This document shows, piece after piece, positions 41,430 to 50,218 of a stretch of DNA of 64,000 nucleotides; position 1 is the first letter of the stretch, and every line of letters begins with the position of its first letter. A program made the translations under genes and the position numbers. The notes beneath the pieces are model-generated. The model saw only the letters and a program-made list of their open reading frames with translations, was not told the origin of the DNA and did not search any database. Origin of the DNA: Methylobacterium terricola (GTDB lineage: Bacteria > Pseudomonadota > Alphaproteobacteria > Rhizobiales > Beijerinckiaceae); contig NZ_VDDA01000003.1 in assembly GCF_006151805.1 (NCBI RefSeq), forward strand, positions 496,001 through 560,000, in the 5' to 3' direction.

Positions 41430-43195
41430 GCGGCGCTCCCCAGATAGGCCTCGACCACCGCCGGGTCGCGGCGGACCGCGGCGGGGGCGCCCTCGCACAG
41501 CTTGGCGCCGAAATTCATCACCACCAGCCGGTCGGCGAGCCCCATCACGAAATCCATGTCGTGCTCGACGAGCAGGATCCCGAGTCCCTCCTGGCGCAGG
41601 CGGCGCAGCAGGTCGCTCAAGCCCTGCTTCTCCTGGTGGCGCAGGCCGGCGGCCGGCTCGTCGAGAAGCAGCAGGGTCGGGCCGAGGCACAAGGCGCGGG
41701 CGATCTCGACGATGCGCTGCTGGCCGAGCGCCAGGCTGCCCGCCGGCAGGTCGCGACAGGCGGAGAGGCCGACCCGGGCGAGCTGCCGGTCGGCCTCGGC
41801 GAAGAGCGCCGCCTCCTCCGCCGCGTCGAGGCCGAGCGCGCCGCGGACCGGGCCGGCGGAGCCGCGCAGATGGGCGCCGAGCGCCACGTTCTCGATCACC
41901 GACATGCCGGCGACCAGCTTAACGTGCTGGAAGGTGCGGGCGCAGCCGAGCCGGGCGATGCGCCGTGCCGGCAGGCCGGTCACGTCGCGGTCCCCGAGGC
42001 GCACCATCCCGGCGGTGAGGCGCGCCACGCCCGTGACGAGGTTGAAGGTGGTGCTCTTGCCGGCGCCGTTCGGCCCGATCAGCGCCACCACCTCGCCGGC
42101 CGCGACCGAGAACCCGATCTCGTTGACCGCGACGAGGCCGCCGAAGGTCTTTCTCAGGTTCGACGCCTGGAGCAGCACCGTGCCCGGGGCGGCGGCCGGG
42201 CGCGGCGACAGGGGCGCAGTCGCCGGGCCGCGGTCCGGGGGCCTCGAGACCGTGCGGCGCACGATCAGCGGCCACAGCCCGTCGGGGGCGCGCTGGAGCA
42301 TCAGCACCAGCAGGATCCCGAACACGATCGCCTCGAAATTTCCTTGCGTGCCGAAGACCAGCGGCAGCACGTTCTGGAGCTGGTCCTTCAGCACCGTCAC
42401 CAGCACGGCGCCGAACACGCCGCCGCCGATCGAGCCGGCCCCGCCGATCACCGCCATCAGCAGGTACTCGATGCCGGCATTGATGCCGAACGGCGTCGGG
42501 TTGATGGCGCGCTGGATATGGGCATAGAGCCAGCCCGACAGCGCCGCCAGCAGGCCTGCGTAGACGAAGGCGACGATCTTCACCCGCGCCGTGTCGACCC
42601 CGAAGGATTCGGCGGCCACGACGCCGCCTTTCAGCGCCCGGATCGCCCGGCCGGTGCGCGAGCGCAGGAGGCGGTGGGTGAGCCACAGGCACAGGGCGAG
42701 GAAGCCCCAGGTGAGCAGCATCGCCTCGGCCCCGCCGAGCACCGGATGGCCGAGGATGGTGATCGGCGGCAGCCCGGTCAGGCCGTCGTAGCGCCCGAGC
42801 ACGTCGGTGTTGCCCAGCACGTAGAAGAACGAGATGTTCCAGGCGATGGTGCCGAGCGGCAGGTAATGGCCGGAGAGCCGCAGCGTGATCGCGCCGGTGA
42901 CCCAGGCGGCCATCCCCGACAGCAGCAGCGCCACCGGCAGGGACAGCCAGGGCGACAGGCCGCCCTGCGTGGTGAGCAGCGCCGTGGCGTAGGCGCTGAT
43001 GCCGACGAACATCGCCTGCCCGAAGGAGGTGATGCCGGCGACGCCCGTGAGCACGACGAGCCCCGTGACCACGATGGCCGAGAGCCCGGCATAGGTCATC
43101 AGCGTGAGCCAGAACGGCGGCACGCCGGGCAGGACCGGCAGCGCGACGACGGCGAGGGCGGCGAGGAGACGGGTCGGATCGAGACGGGTGGGCAT
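41426..43195 (-). CDS. LivM-LivG fusion: Liv-type permease joined to ATPase
   Basis: A 589-aa protein whose first 300 residues are a LivM permease ([20 protein letters not shown] near 49-68, [16 protein letters not shown] near 125-140). After a Pro/Ala/Arg-rich linker (about 305-335) comes a full LivG ATPase with Walker A GPNGAGKS near 374-381, the [15 protein letters not shown] signature and [11 protein letters not shown]. The fusion fixes one permease subunit to one ATPase. It starts one base before the end of livH and overlaps livF by 4 bases. There is no internal stop or frameshift sign, so the fusion looks genuine. The other Liv cluster in this window keeps the two genes separate. Confidence 0.88.
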   Translation of the reverse strand: MPTRLDPTRLLAALAVVALPVLPGVPPFWLTLMTYAGLSAIVVTGLVVLTGVAGITSFGQAMFVGISAYATALLTTQGGLSPWLSLPVALLLSGMAAWVTGAITLRLSGHYLPLGTIAWNISFFYVLGNTDVLGRYDGLTGLPPITILGHPVLGGAEAMLLTWGFLALCLWLTHRLLRSRTGRAIRALKGGVVAAESFGVDTARVKIVAFVYAGLLAALSGWLYAHIQRAINPTPFGINAGIEYLLMAVIGGAGSIGGGVFGAVLVTVLKDQLQNVLPLVFGTQGNFEAIVFGILLVLMLQRAPDGLWPLIVRRTVSRPPDRGPATAPLSPRPAAAPGTVLLQASNLRKTFGGLVAVNEIGFSVAAGEVVALIGPNGAGKSTTFNLVTGVARLTAGMVRLGDRDVTGLPARRIARLGCARTFQHVKLVAGMSVIENVALGAHLRGSAGPVRGALGLDAAEEAALFAEADRQLARVGLSACRDLPAGSLALGQQRIVEIARALCLGPTLLLLDEPAAGLRHQEKQGLSDLLRRLRQEGLGILLVEHDMDFVMGLADRLVVMNFGAKLCEGAPAAVRRDPAVVEAYLGSAA

Positions 43196-43196
43196 C

Positions 43197-44234
43197 TTAC
43201 TCCTCGTCCTCGATCGGGGCCGAGCGCAGGGAGCGCCAGAGCAGGACCGGGATGATCGCCATGAACACGATCACCTCCTTGAAGGCGCTGGCCTCGAACG
43301 AGGCGACGGATTCGATGATGCCGACGAGGATCGCCGCGGCGGCTGCCGCCGGGTAGCTCGCCAAGCCGCCGATGATCGCCGCGACGAAGCCCTTGAGGCC
43401 GATGAGGAAGCCGGTGTCGTAATAGACCGTGGTGAGCGGCGCGATCAGCACCCCCGACAGGGCACCGATGAAGGCCGCGACCGAGAAGCTGAGCCGGCCG
43501 GCGAGGGAGGGCGCGATGCCCATCAGCCGGGCGCCGAGCCGGTTCACGGCCGTGGCGATCAGCGCCTTGCCGAGCAGGGTGCGCGAGAAGAACAGCCACA
43601 GCGCCACGATGATCGCGAGCGTCAGGCCGATCATCCACAGCGACTGCCCGCTGACCAGCAGGGGACCGGCCGGGAACGAGGCCTCGGACAGGGGCGGGGT
43701 GCGCGAGCCCTCCGCGCCGAAGAACACGAGGCCGAGGCCCGTCAGCGCCAGGTGCACGCCGACCGAGGCGATCAGCAGCACCAGCACCGAGGCGTGGGCG
43801 AGCGGCCGGAACGCCACCGCGTGCAGGAAGCCGCCCATCGGCGTCACGATGGCGAGGGTGACCAGGATCTCGACCAGGAGGCCCGGCTTCAGCGGCGCCA
43901 GGAACCAGGCCGCCGCGGCGACGAGGGCCGGCAGGGCGAGGTCGCGCAGCGCGAGGCGCAGCAGCACCCGTCCGGTCAGGATCGCGCGCGCCTCGGCACA
44001 ATCGGCCAGGAAGGCGAGGGCGCCGAGGCCGAGAAGCAGCGGCACGGTGCCCGGCAGGGTGCCGGCCTCCAGGCTCGCCAGCGTCAGCGCCCCGTAGGCC
44101 ACGAACTCGCCCTGCGGGATCAGGATCACCCGCGTGACGGTGAAGACCAGGACCAGCGACAGGGCGATCAGCGCGTAGATCGCGCCGTTCACGACGCCGT
44201 CCTGGAGGAGGAGAAGGAGGATCGTGGCGTCCAC
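43197..44234 (-). CDS. livH: Liv-type ABC transporter permease LivH
   Basis: A 345-aa permease with the LivH start [20 protein letters not shown] and about nine hydrophobic segments. [16 protein letters not shown] replaces the usual NFAHG-type motif. The GTG at 44234 is chosen because hydrophobic sequence starts four residues later; the upstream extension is Arg/Ser-rich. It is 237 bases downstream of livK, a gap holding a repeat palindrome. It ends next to the start of the LivM-LivG gene. Confidence 0.85.
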   Translation of the reverse strand: MDATILLLLLQDGVVNGAIYALIALSLVLVFTVTRVILIPQGEFVAYGALTLASLEAGTLPGTVPLLLGLGALAFLADCAEARAILTGRVLLRLALRDLALPALVAAAAWFLAPLKPGLLVEILVTLAIVTPMGGFLHAVAFRPLAHASVLVLLIASVGVHLALTGLGLVFFGAEGSRTPPLSEASFPAGPLLVSGQSLWMIGLTLAIIVALWLFFSRTLLGKALIATAVNRLGARLMGIAPSLAGRLSFSVAAFIGALSGVLIAPLTTVYYDTGFLIGLKGFVAAIIGGLASYPAAAAAAILVGIIESVASFEASAFKEVIVFMAIIPVLLWRSLRSAPIEDEE

Positions 44235-44400
44235 GGAGAATGATCCTGGGCGTCTTCGGGAGTGACGTTCTTGCGAATCGATCGCCCGCGAGACCGCATC
44301 CCGAGGTACGGGCGAGCGCGGCTCGCTGAGCCTCGAGAGAGATCTGCGGCGGTCTCTTGTGAGCTCCGCCTGATGCATTCGAGGAAATCTGGAGCGCGTC

Positions 44401-44426
44401 CCCCCTCTCCCACCCGGGAGAGGGGA
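44401..44426. repeat. Palindrome between livK and livH
   Basis: CCCCCTCTCCCACCCGGGAG followed by AGGGGA. Related in style to the CCCCGCGGGCGGGG family. In an operon this position could act as an mRNA-processing or partial-termination site that keeps the binding protein more abundant than the membrane subunits. Confidence 0.5.
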
Positions 44427-44471
44427 GCCCGCGCTCTCTGGGTTCTCGAACCGATCAGTCGGCAGTGCCGC

Positions 44472-45629
44472 TCAATTCGTCGCCGACAACAGCTTCCACT
44501 TCCCGTTCTCGATCGTCACCATCACGCGGGCGCGGTCGTCCTGGCCGACATGGTCGGTCGGGGTCATGGTGACGACGCCGTTGGTGTAGACGACCTCCTT
44601 CAGCCCTTCGAGCGCGTCGCGCAGCGCGGTGCGGAACTCCGGCGTGCCGGGCTTGGCGGTCTTGAGCGCGACGGGAATCGCGTTCGCCAGCAGCACCTCG
44701 GCGTCGTAGGCGTGGCCGCCGAAGGTCGCGAGGCTCCCTGCGCCGAACTTCGCCTCGTAGGCCTTGGTGTAGTCGAGGGCGACCTTGCGCACCGGGTTCG
44801 AGTCGGGGAGCTGCTCGGCCACCAGCAGGGGACCGGCCGGCAGCACCGTGCCCTCCAGGTCCTTGCCGCCGACGCGCAGGAAGTCGGCATTGGCGACGCC
44901 GTGGGTCTGGTAGTACTTGCCGGCGTAGCCGCGCTCCTTGAGCGTCTTCTGCGGCAGCGCCGCCGGGGTGCCCGACCCGGCGATCAGCACCGCGCCGGGC
45001 TTCGCCGCCATCACCTTCAGCACCTGGCCGGTGACACTGGTGTCGGTGCGGGCGTAGCGCTCGGTGGCGGCGAGCTTGATGCCCTTGGCCTCCAGCCGCG
45101 GGGTGATCTCGGCGAGCCAGCCGTCGCCGTAGGCGTCGTTGAAGCCGATGAAGCCGACCGACTTCACCCCGGCTTTCGCCATGTGGGCGGCGATCGCCTC
45201 GGCCATCAGGGCGTCGTTCTGCGGCGCCTTGAACACCCAGCGGCGCTTGTCGTCCATCGGGGCGACGATCTTGGAGGAGGCCGCGAGGCTGATCATCGGC
45301 ACCTTGGCCTCGGCCGCGACCTCGACCATGGCGAGCGAGACCGGGGTCACCGACGAGCCGATGATGGCATCGACCTTGTCGTCGCTCGCGAGCTTGCGGG
45401 CATTGGCGACGCCCTTGGTGGTGTCGGTGGCGTCGTCGAGGACGATCCACTCGACCTTCTGGCCGCCGATCTCGGTCGGCAGCAGCGTCACGGTGTTGGC
45501 CTGCGGAATGCCGAGCGAGGCCGCCGGGCCGGTCTTGGCGATGGTGACGCCGATCTTGATCGGCTGTGCCAGCACCGGACCGGCCAGCACGGTGCCGGCG
45601 ACGGCGAGCGCCCAGACGATGCGCCTCAT
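44472..45629 (-). CDS. livK: Liv-type substrate-binding protein, probably for an aromatic acid
   Basis: A 385-aa periplasmic receptor. Signal peptide of 21 residues ending PVLAQ; the mature protein begins PIKIGVTIAKTGPAASLG, then DATDTTKGVANARKL and IGSSVTPVSLAM, typical of Peripla_BP_6 receptors. ATG at 45629 follows GGGAGGA with an 8-base spacer. It diverges from paaG with a common regulatory region that holds one palindromic operator inside both promoters. Phenylacetate as ligand is an inference from that shared control. Confidence 0.88.
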   Translation of the reverse strand: MRRIVWALAVAGTVLAGPVLAQPIKIGVTIAKTGPAASLGIPQANTVTLLPTEIGGQKVEWIVLDDATDTTKGVANARKLASDDKVDAIIGSSVTPVSLAMVEVAAEAKVPMISLAASSKIVAPMDDKRRWVFKAPQNDALMAEAIAAHMAKAGVKSVGFIGFNDAYGDGWLAEITPRLEAKGIKLAATERYARTDTSVTGQVLKVMAAKPGAVLIAGSGTPAALPQKTLKERGYAGKYYQTHGVANADFLRVGGKDLEGTVLPAGPLLVAEQLPDSNPVRKVALDYTKAYEAKFGAGSLATFGGHAYDAEVLLANAIPVALKTAKPGTPEFRTALRDALEGLKEVVYTNGVVTMTPTDHVGQDDRARVMVTIENGKWKLLSATN

Positions 45630-45784
45630 GGTGGTGTCCTCCCGTTCGTGCCGCGCCGGTTGGGATCCGGTCGCCGGCATCACGGGCTTCGTTGAGCCCG
45701 CCGATCGTTGCTTTGCAATCCCGCGCGGCGTCCGTCTACCCCGGGTTCTGGCCACCCTGGCGTTCGGCTGACGGCGTCGAGCGT

Positions 45785-45811
45785 TTGACTTCGTTGCTTG
45801 AGCTTTATAAT
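45785..45811 (+). promoter_or_regulatory. Predicted paaG promoter
   Basis: -35 TTGACT (45785-45790), 15-base spacer, -10 TATAAT (45806-45811, perfect consensus). The spacing is short. The operator at 45814-45827 begins two bases after the -10, over the expected start site. Confidence 0.6.
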
Positions 45812-45830
45812 TTACCGTCCGGTTGGTCAA
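45804..45830 (-). promoter_or_regulatory. Predicted livK promoter, overlapping the paaG promoter
   Basis: Minus strand: -35 TTGACC (45830-45825) and -10 TATAAA (45809-45804), 15-base spacer; TAAAGC at 17 bases is the alternative -10. The operator fills the spacer, so a bound repressor would block this promoter too. Confidence 0.5.
45814..45827. promoter_or_regulatory. Putative TetR-type operator controlling both liv and paa genes
   Basis: ACCGTCCGGTTGGT, an inverted repeat of the form ACC-N2-CCGG-N2-GGT with all ten defining bases symmetric. It lies between the two divergent promoters in a locus whose only regulator is the TetR protein at 48635, so that protein is the likely ligand-responsive repressor. 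Phenylacetate regulons of this kind usually respond to phenylacetyl-CoA. Confidence 0.55.
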
Positions 45831-45891
45831 TAGATCGCGCCGGCGGTGCCCCGAGGGCATTCGACACGGCGGGACGGGGAGGGCACACCCA

Positions 45892-46698
45892 ATGAGTGAG
45901 GCTACCGGCGAATCCCTGGTGCTGACGGAGCGCCATGCGGGCTACCGCGTGCTGGTGCTCAACCGGCCCGACCGGCTCAACGCCTTCACCGAACCTCTGC
46001 ACCTCGCCCTGCGCGACGCCCTGAGCGATGCCGCCGCGGATCCGGAGTGCCGGGCGCTGATCCTCACCGGGGCCGGCCGCGGCTTCTGCGCCGGCCAGGA
46101 TCTCTCGGCCCGCAACTTCGCGCCCGACGTCGAGCCGGACCTCTCGCGCACGCTCGAAGCGTTCTACAATCCGCTGGTCCGCCAGATCCGCGACCTGCCG
46201 ATGCCGCTGATCTGCGCCGTCAACGGCGTGGCCGCCGGGGCGGGGGCCAGCCTCGCCTTCCACGGCGACCTCGTGCTCGCCGCCCGCTCGGCCAAGTTCC
46301 TCCAGGCCTTCGCCAAGCTCGGGCTGATCCCGGATGCCGGCGGCACCTGGCTGCTGCCGCGCCTCGCCGGCCGGGCGCGGGCCCGCGGCATGGCCCTCCT
46401 GGCCGAACCGATCACCGCCGAGCAGGCGGAGGCCTGGGGCATGATCTGGCGGGTGATCGACGATGCCGACCTGATGGCCGAGGCTCACCGCCTCGCCGCG
46501 CAGCTGGCGCAGGCGCCGACCTACGGCCTGGCGCTGATCCGCCGCGCTTTCGACGCCTCGGAGACGAACGACCTCGACGCGCAGCTCCAGGTCGAGAGCG
46601 ACCTGCAAGGCGAGGCCGGGCGCTCGCCGGATTACCGCGAGGGCGTGGCGGCCTTCCTGGAGAAGCGACCGGCCCGCTTCACCGGGCGGAAGCGGTGA
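45892..46698 (+). CDS. paaG: 2-(1,2-epoxy-1,2-dihydrophenyl)acetyl-CoA isomerase, PaaG-type
   Basis: A 268-aa enoyl-CoA hydratase/isomerase-fold enzyme. RGFCAGQDLSARN (63-75) and VNGVAAGAGASLAFHGD form the oxyanion site, and GLIPDAGGTW places the catalytic Asp148 typical of PaaG. PaaG isomerises the ring epoxide to an oxepin-CoA in aerobic phenylacetate breakdown. ATG at 45892 is preceded by a short GGGGAGGG element. It overlaps paaI by 4 bases. The multicomponent epoxidase paaABCDE and paaZ are not in this window. Confidence 0.88.
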   Translation: MSEATGESLVLTERHAGYRVLVLNRPDRLNAFTEPLHLALRDALSDAAADPECRALILTGAGRGFCAGQDLSARNFAPDVEPDLSRTLEAFYNPLVRQIRDLPMPLICAVNGVAAGAGASLAFHGDLVLAARSAKFLQAFAKLGLIPDAGGTWLLPRLAGRARARGMALLAEPITAEQAEAWGMIWRVIDDADLMAEAHRLAAQLAQAPTYGLALIRRAFDASETNDLDAQLQVESDLQGEAGRSPDYREGVAAFLEKRPARFTGRKR

Positions 46699-47141
46699 GC
46701 CCCGACGACTTGGCCCGCGCCTGCGCTGCGGCCTTGTGGGCCGAGGACCGGGCGAGCCAGGGGCTCGGCCTGACCCTCGACCATGTCGGTCCGGGCGCGG
46801 CGACCCTGTCGATGCGGGTGCGCGACGACATGACGAACGGCCACGGCACCTGCCACGGCGGCTTCCTGTTCGCGCTCGCCGATTCGGCCTTCGCCTTCGC
46901 GTGCAACACCGCCAATCAGCGGGCGGTGGCGCAGCATTGCTCGGTCACCTTCCTGCGGCCGGGCCGGCGCGGCGAGGTGCTGACGGCCCGGGCCGTCGAG
47001 CGGGTGCGCGAGGGGCGTTCGGGCCTCTACGACGTGACGGTGACCGACGCGGACGGGCAGGTGGTGGCGGAGTTCCGCGGCCATTCGCGGACCGTGCCGG
47101 GGACGGTGCTGGCGGGGGAGGGGGGGCCGGCCTCCGGGTGA
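46695..47141 (+). CDS. paaI: Phenylacetate-pathway thioesterase PaaI
   Basis: A 148-aa hot-dog-fold thioesterase. The motif NGHGTCHGGFLFALADSAFA gives the PaaI-specific HGG and catalytic Asp. PaaI removes dead-end CoA esters in phenylacetate catabolism. GTG start at 46695 overlaps the paaG stop in GTGA. A REP-like palindrome follows in the 130-base gap before paaK. Confidence 0.88.
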   Translation: MSPDDLARACAAALWAEDRASQGLGLTLDHVGPGAATLSMRVRDDMTNGHGTCHGGFLFALADSAFAFACNTANQRAVAQHCSVTFLRPGRRGEVLTARAVERVREGRSGLYDVTVTDADGQVVAEFRGHSRTVPGTVLAGEGGPASG

Positions 47142-47167
47142 TCTCCCCGCCGATCGAACAGCCTGCG

Positions 47168-47207
47168 CGACATCCCGGGCTCCGCTTCGCGGCCCCGGGA
47201 TGTCGTG
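47168..47207. repeat. REP-like intergenic palindrome, copy 3
   Basis: CGACATCCCGGGCTCCGC, then GCGGCCCCGGGATGTCG. Lies between paaI and paaK. The core matches the other copies, and the outer CGA/TCG bases pair with each other but differ from the flanks of other copies. Confidence 0.7.
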
Positions 47208-47271
47208 GAGGGTTTCAGGGCCGTCGGTCACGCCGACGGGACATCATAAAAATCGCCACGGGAGAGACGCC

Positions 47272-48606
47272 ATGCTCCAGATCGCCCCCCGCAAGCTCGC
47301 CCGCATGGTGCCGGATGCCGCCGAGCTCGACCGGTTCGAGACCGCCTCGAGGCCTGAGCTCGCCGCCTGGCAGCGCGACAGGCTGCGCGAGACCCTCCAC
47401 CACGCCTACGCCAACGTGCCGCATTACCGCGCCGCCTTCGACGCGGCCGGCGTGCACCCGGACGATTTCTCCGACCTTCCCGACCTCGCCCGCTTCCCCT
47501 TCACCGCGAAGGCCGATCTGCGGGCGAACTATCCGTTCGGGATGTTCGCGGTGCCGCGTGAGGAGGTGGCGCGCATCCACGCCTCGTCCGGCACCACCGG
47601 CAAGCCGACGGTGGTCGGCTACACCAAGGCCGACATCGACACCTGGGCCGACGTGGTGGCGCGCTCGATCCGGGCGGCGGGCGGGCGGCCCGGAATGCTG
47701 ATTCACGTCGCCTACGGCTACGGGCTGTTCACCGGCGGGCTGGGCGCGCATTACGGCGCCGAGCGCCTCGGCTGCACGGTGATCCCGATGTCGGGCGGGA
47801 TGACCGAGCGCCAGGTCCAGCTGATCCAGGACTTCCGGCCCGACATCATCATGGTGACGCCGTCCTACATGCTGGCGATCCTCGACGAGTTCCGCCGCCA
47901 GGGGCTCGATCCGCGGGCCTCCTCGCTCAAGGTCGGCATCTTCGGCGCCGAGCCCTGGACCAACGCGATGCGGGCCGAGATCGAGGAGGCCTTCGACCTC
48001 CACGCCGTCGACATCTACGGCCTGTCCGAGGTGATGGGCCCGGGGGTCGCGAGCGAGTGCGTCGAGACGAAGGACGGGCTGCATATCTGGGAGGACCACT
48101 TCTACCCGGAGGTGGTCAACCCGACGACCGGCGCGGTGCTGCCCGACGGCGAGGAGGGAGAGCTGGTCTTCACCTCGCTCACCAAGCAGGCGATGCCGGT
48201 GATCCGCTACCGCACCCGCGACCTGACCCGGCTCCTGCCCGGCACCGCCCGGGCGATGCGGCGGATGGAGAAGATCACCGGCCGCTCCGACGACATGATG
48301 ATCGTGCGCGGGGTCAACGTCTTCCCGAGCCAGATCGAGGAGAAGATCCTGACGATTCCCGCCCTCTCGGCGCATTACCAGGTGGTGCTGACCCGCGAGG
48401 GCCGGATGGACACTATGACGATCCGCGTCGAGGCGCGGCCGGAGGCCGACATCGCGGATTTGCGCGCGGCGGCGGCCGACCGGCTCTGCCACGCGGTCAA
48501 GGACACGATCGGCATCACCGCGGCAGTCGAGGTGGTGCCCCCGGGAGCTATCGAGCGCTCGCTGGGCAAGGCCCGCCGCGTCATCGACCGACGCCCCCGA
48601 CACTAG
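47272..48606 (+). CDS. paaK: Phenylacetate-CoA ligase
   Basis: A 444-aa AMP-forming ligase that activates phenylacetate with ATP and CoA, the first step of the pathway. The P-loop HASSGTTGKPTVVGYT lies near 101-116, then GAEPWT, DIYGLSEVMGPG and the C-terminal GRSDDMMIVRGVNVFPSQIE, all typical of PaaK rather than benzoate-CoA ligase. ATG at 47272 follows GGGAGAG. Third gene of the paa set, followed by the TetR regulator after 28 bases. Confidence 0.92.
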   Translation: MLQIAPRKLARMVPDAAELDRFETASRPELAAWQRDRLRETLHHAYANVPHYRAAFDAAGVHPDDFSDLPDLARFPFTAKADLRANYPFGMFAVPREEVARIHASSGTTGKPTVVGYTKADIDTWADVVARSIRAAGGRPGMLIHVAYGYGLFTGGLGAHYGAERLGCTVIPMSGGMTERQVQLIQDFRPDIIMVTPSYMLAILDEFRRQGLDPRASSLKVGIFGAEPWTNAMRAEIEEAFDLHAVDIYGLSEVMGPGVASECVETKDGLHIWEDHFYPEVVNPTTGAVLPDGEEGELVFTSLTKQAMPVIRYRTRDLTRLLPGTARAMRRMEKITGRSDDMMIVRGVNVFPSQIEEKILTIPALSAHYQVVLTREGRMDTMTIRVEARPEADIADLRAAAADRLCHAVKDTIGITAAVEVVPPGAIERSLGKARRVIDRRPRH

Positions 48607-48634
48607 CCCACACGATCAGTCACGACGAGACTCC

Positions 48635-49261
48635 ATGGCCCGCACCCGCGCCAGCGACTACGACGACAAAAGCCGGGCGATCCTCGATCGCTCGGCGGAA
48701 CTCTTCGCCGCCCACGGCTTCGACCGCGCCTCGATGAGCCGGATCGCCGAGGCCTGCGGCGTCTCGAAGGCGAATCTGTACCATTACTATCGCGACAAGG
48801 ACGAGATCCTGTTCGACGTGATCCGGCTGCACCTCCAGGAGCTGCTGGAAGCGGTCGAGGCCGCCGACCGCCCCGGGCTTCCCCCCGAGGCGCGTCTGCG
48901 CAGCCTCACCGAGGCATTGCTGGAGGCCTACCGGGACGCCGACGCGCAGCACAAGGTGCAGATCAACCATCTCGGCCTGCTCTCGCCCGAGCGGCAGGCC
49001 GAGGTGAAGGCGAGCGAGCGCGACTTGGTGCGGCTGTTCTCCGAGGCGATCGCCGGGGTGGCGCCGCACCTCGCCGGGACGGCGCTCCTGAAGCCCGTGA
49101 CCATGTCGTTCTTCGGAATGGTCAACTGGCACTATCTCTGGTTCAAGCCCGGCGCCGGACTGACCCGGGCGGATTACGCCGATCTGGTGACCCGGCTGAT
49201 CGCCGAGGGCGCGCGGGGAATCGGGGAGGAGAGGGGGCAGGTGAGGGCGGTAGGGGGATAG
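48635..49261 (+). CDS. TetR-family regulator, probable phenylacetate repressor
   Basis: A 208-aa repressor. The HTH (about 15-60) reads RASMSRIAEACGVSKANLYHYYRDKDE; the rest is helical and would bind an effector, likely phenylacetyl-CoA as for PaaR proteins. It follows paaK by 28 bases, so it may be auto-regulated with the operon through the palindrome at 45814-45827. Assignment to PaaR is inference from context. Confidence 0.82.
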   Translation: MARTRASDYDDKSRAILDRSAELFAAHGFDRASMSRIAEACGVSKANLYHYYRDKDEILFDVIRLHLQELLEAVEAADRPGLPPEARLRSLTEALLEAYRDADAQHKVQINHLGLLSPERQAEVKASERDLVRLFSEAIAGVAPHLAGTALLKPVTMSFFGMVNWHYLWFKPGAGLTRADYADLVTRLIAEGARGIGEERGQVRAVGG

Positions 49262-49300
49262 GCGACGGCTTGGCGGCGGCAACGCGTGAAGAACCACCCA

Positions 49301-49480
49301 CCACGCCCTTTCCCGGACGACGGCAACGACGTGGAAGGAGATCCGGGATCCAGCACAAAAAGTCGCGAAGCGTCCTTATGTCTGCAACATTGCGACAATC
49401 GGAGCCGCTACGCGGCAGTTCTTCTGCTGGATCTTGGATCTCCTTCCGCTGACGCTACAGTCGTCCGGGAAAGGGGCGGG
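49301..49480. repeat. 180-bp imperfect inverted-repeat element
   Basis: Two arms of about 70 bases face each other between the regulator and GNAT genes. Matching blocks, read outer to inner, are CCCTTTCCCGGACGAC against GTCGTCCGGGAAAGGGG, then GGAAGGAGATCC and GATCCAGCA against TGCTGGATC and GGATCTCCTTCC. The roughly 50-base centre contains smaller hairpins. There is no ORF. It could fold into one long stem, as a MITE or REPIN would. Confidence 0.65.
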
Positions 49481-49500
49481 CATGGAGCCCGCCCTTCCAC

Positions 49501-50037
49501 TCACGCCGCGACGCGGAATTCCTCGGCCGGCAGGGCGCCCGGCACCGCCCGCCCGGTCGCCCGCACCATGCCGCCGACGCCGTCGAGCGCGCCCGGCACG
49601 AGGTCCAGGGCCAGGAACCGCTCCGGCGCGTAGGGGCCGGGCAGGCTCAAGGCCCCGACCCGCTCGCGGGTGAAGCCGAACCGGGCGTAGTAGGGCGCAT
49701 CCCCGACCAGGATCACCGCCCGGTGACCGAGGGCCGCCGCACGCGCCAGCCCGTCGCGCATCAGCCGGTTGCCGATGCCGAGCCCGTGCAGGCTCGGATC
49801 GACCGCGATCGGCCCGAGCATCAGGGCGGGGCGGTCGCCGGCCTCGACGTGCCACAGGCGCACGGTGGCGACCAGCCGGCCGTCCATCTCGACCACCAGG
49901 GCAAGGCCGTCGGCCGGAAGACGCCCCTCGCGCAGGCGCTCGCAGGTCTTGGTGAAGCGGGCCTCGCCGAAGCACGCATCGAGCAGGTGCTCGCGGGCGG
50001 CGAAGTCGGCGGCGCGCTCGTCGCGGATCTGGATCAC
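49501..50037 (-). CDS. GNAT-family N-acetyltransferase, YhbS-like
   Basis: A 178-aa acetyltransferase. The acetyl-CoA loop is HGLGIGNRLMRDGL, followed by AVILVGDAPYYARFGF, a pattern seen in YhbS-type predicted acetyltransferases. The GTG at 50037 is chosen because GGGAGAG precedes it by 7 bases; a further 12 codons upstream begin with TTG. Substrate unknown. Alone on the minus strand, 181 bases below ornithine decarboxylase. Confidence 0.78.
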   Translation of the reverse strand: MIQIRDERAADFAAREHLLDACFGEARFTKTCERLREGRLPADGLALVVEMDGRLVATVRLWHVEAGDRPALMLGPIAVDPSLHGLGIGNRLMRDGLARAAALGHRAVILVGDAPYYARFGFTRERVGALSLPGPYAPERFLALDLVPGALDGVGGMVRATGRAVPGALPAEEFRVAA

Positions 50038-50218
50038 GGCCGTACTCTCCCGAAACCGACTCAAGACGGGCAAAGGACAGCCCTCGCACCCGCCGCAACA
50101 CGGCGGGCCGTCCGGGGCTATGGGGATGGGATGAAGGCGCGAACGCGCCGGGGCCCCTGTAACGGCGGACCCGGCGCGTTGTTCCGAGTCATCGGCACCT
50201 TTCGGCGCCGATCCTCGA

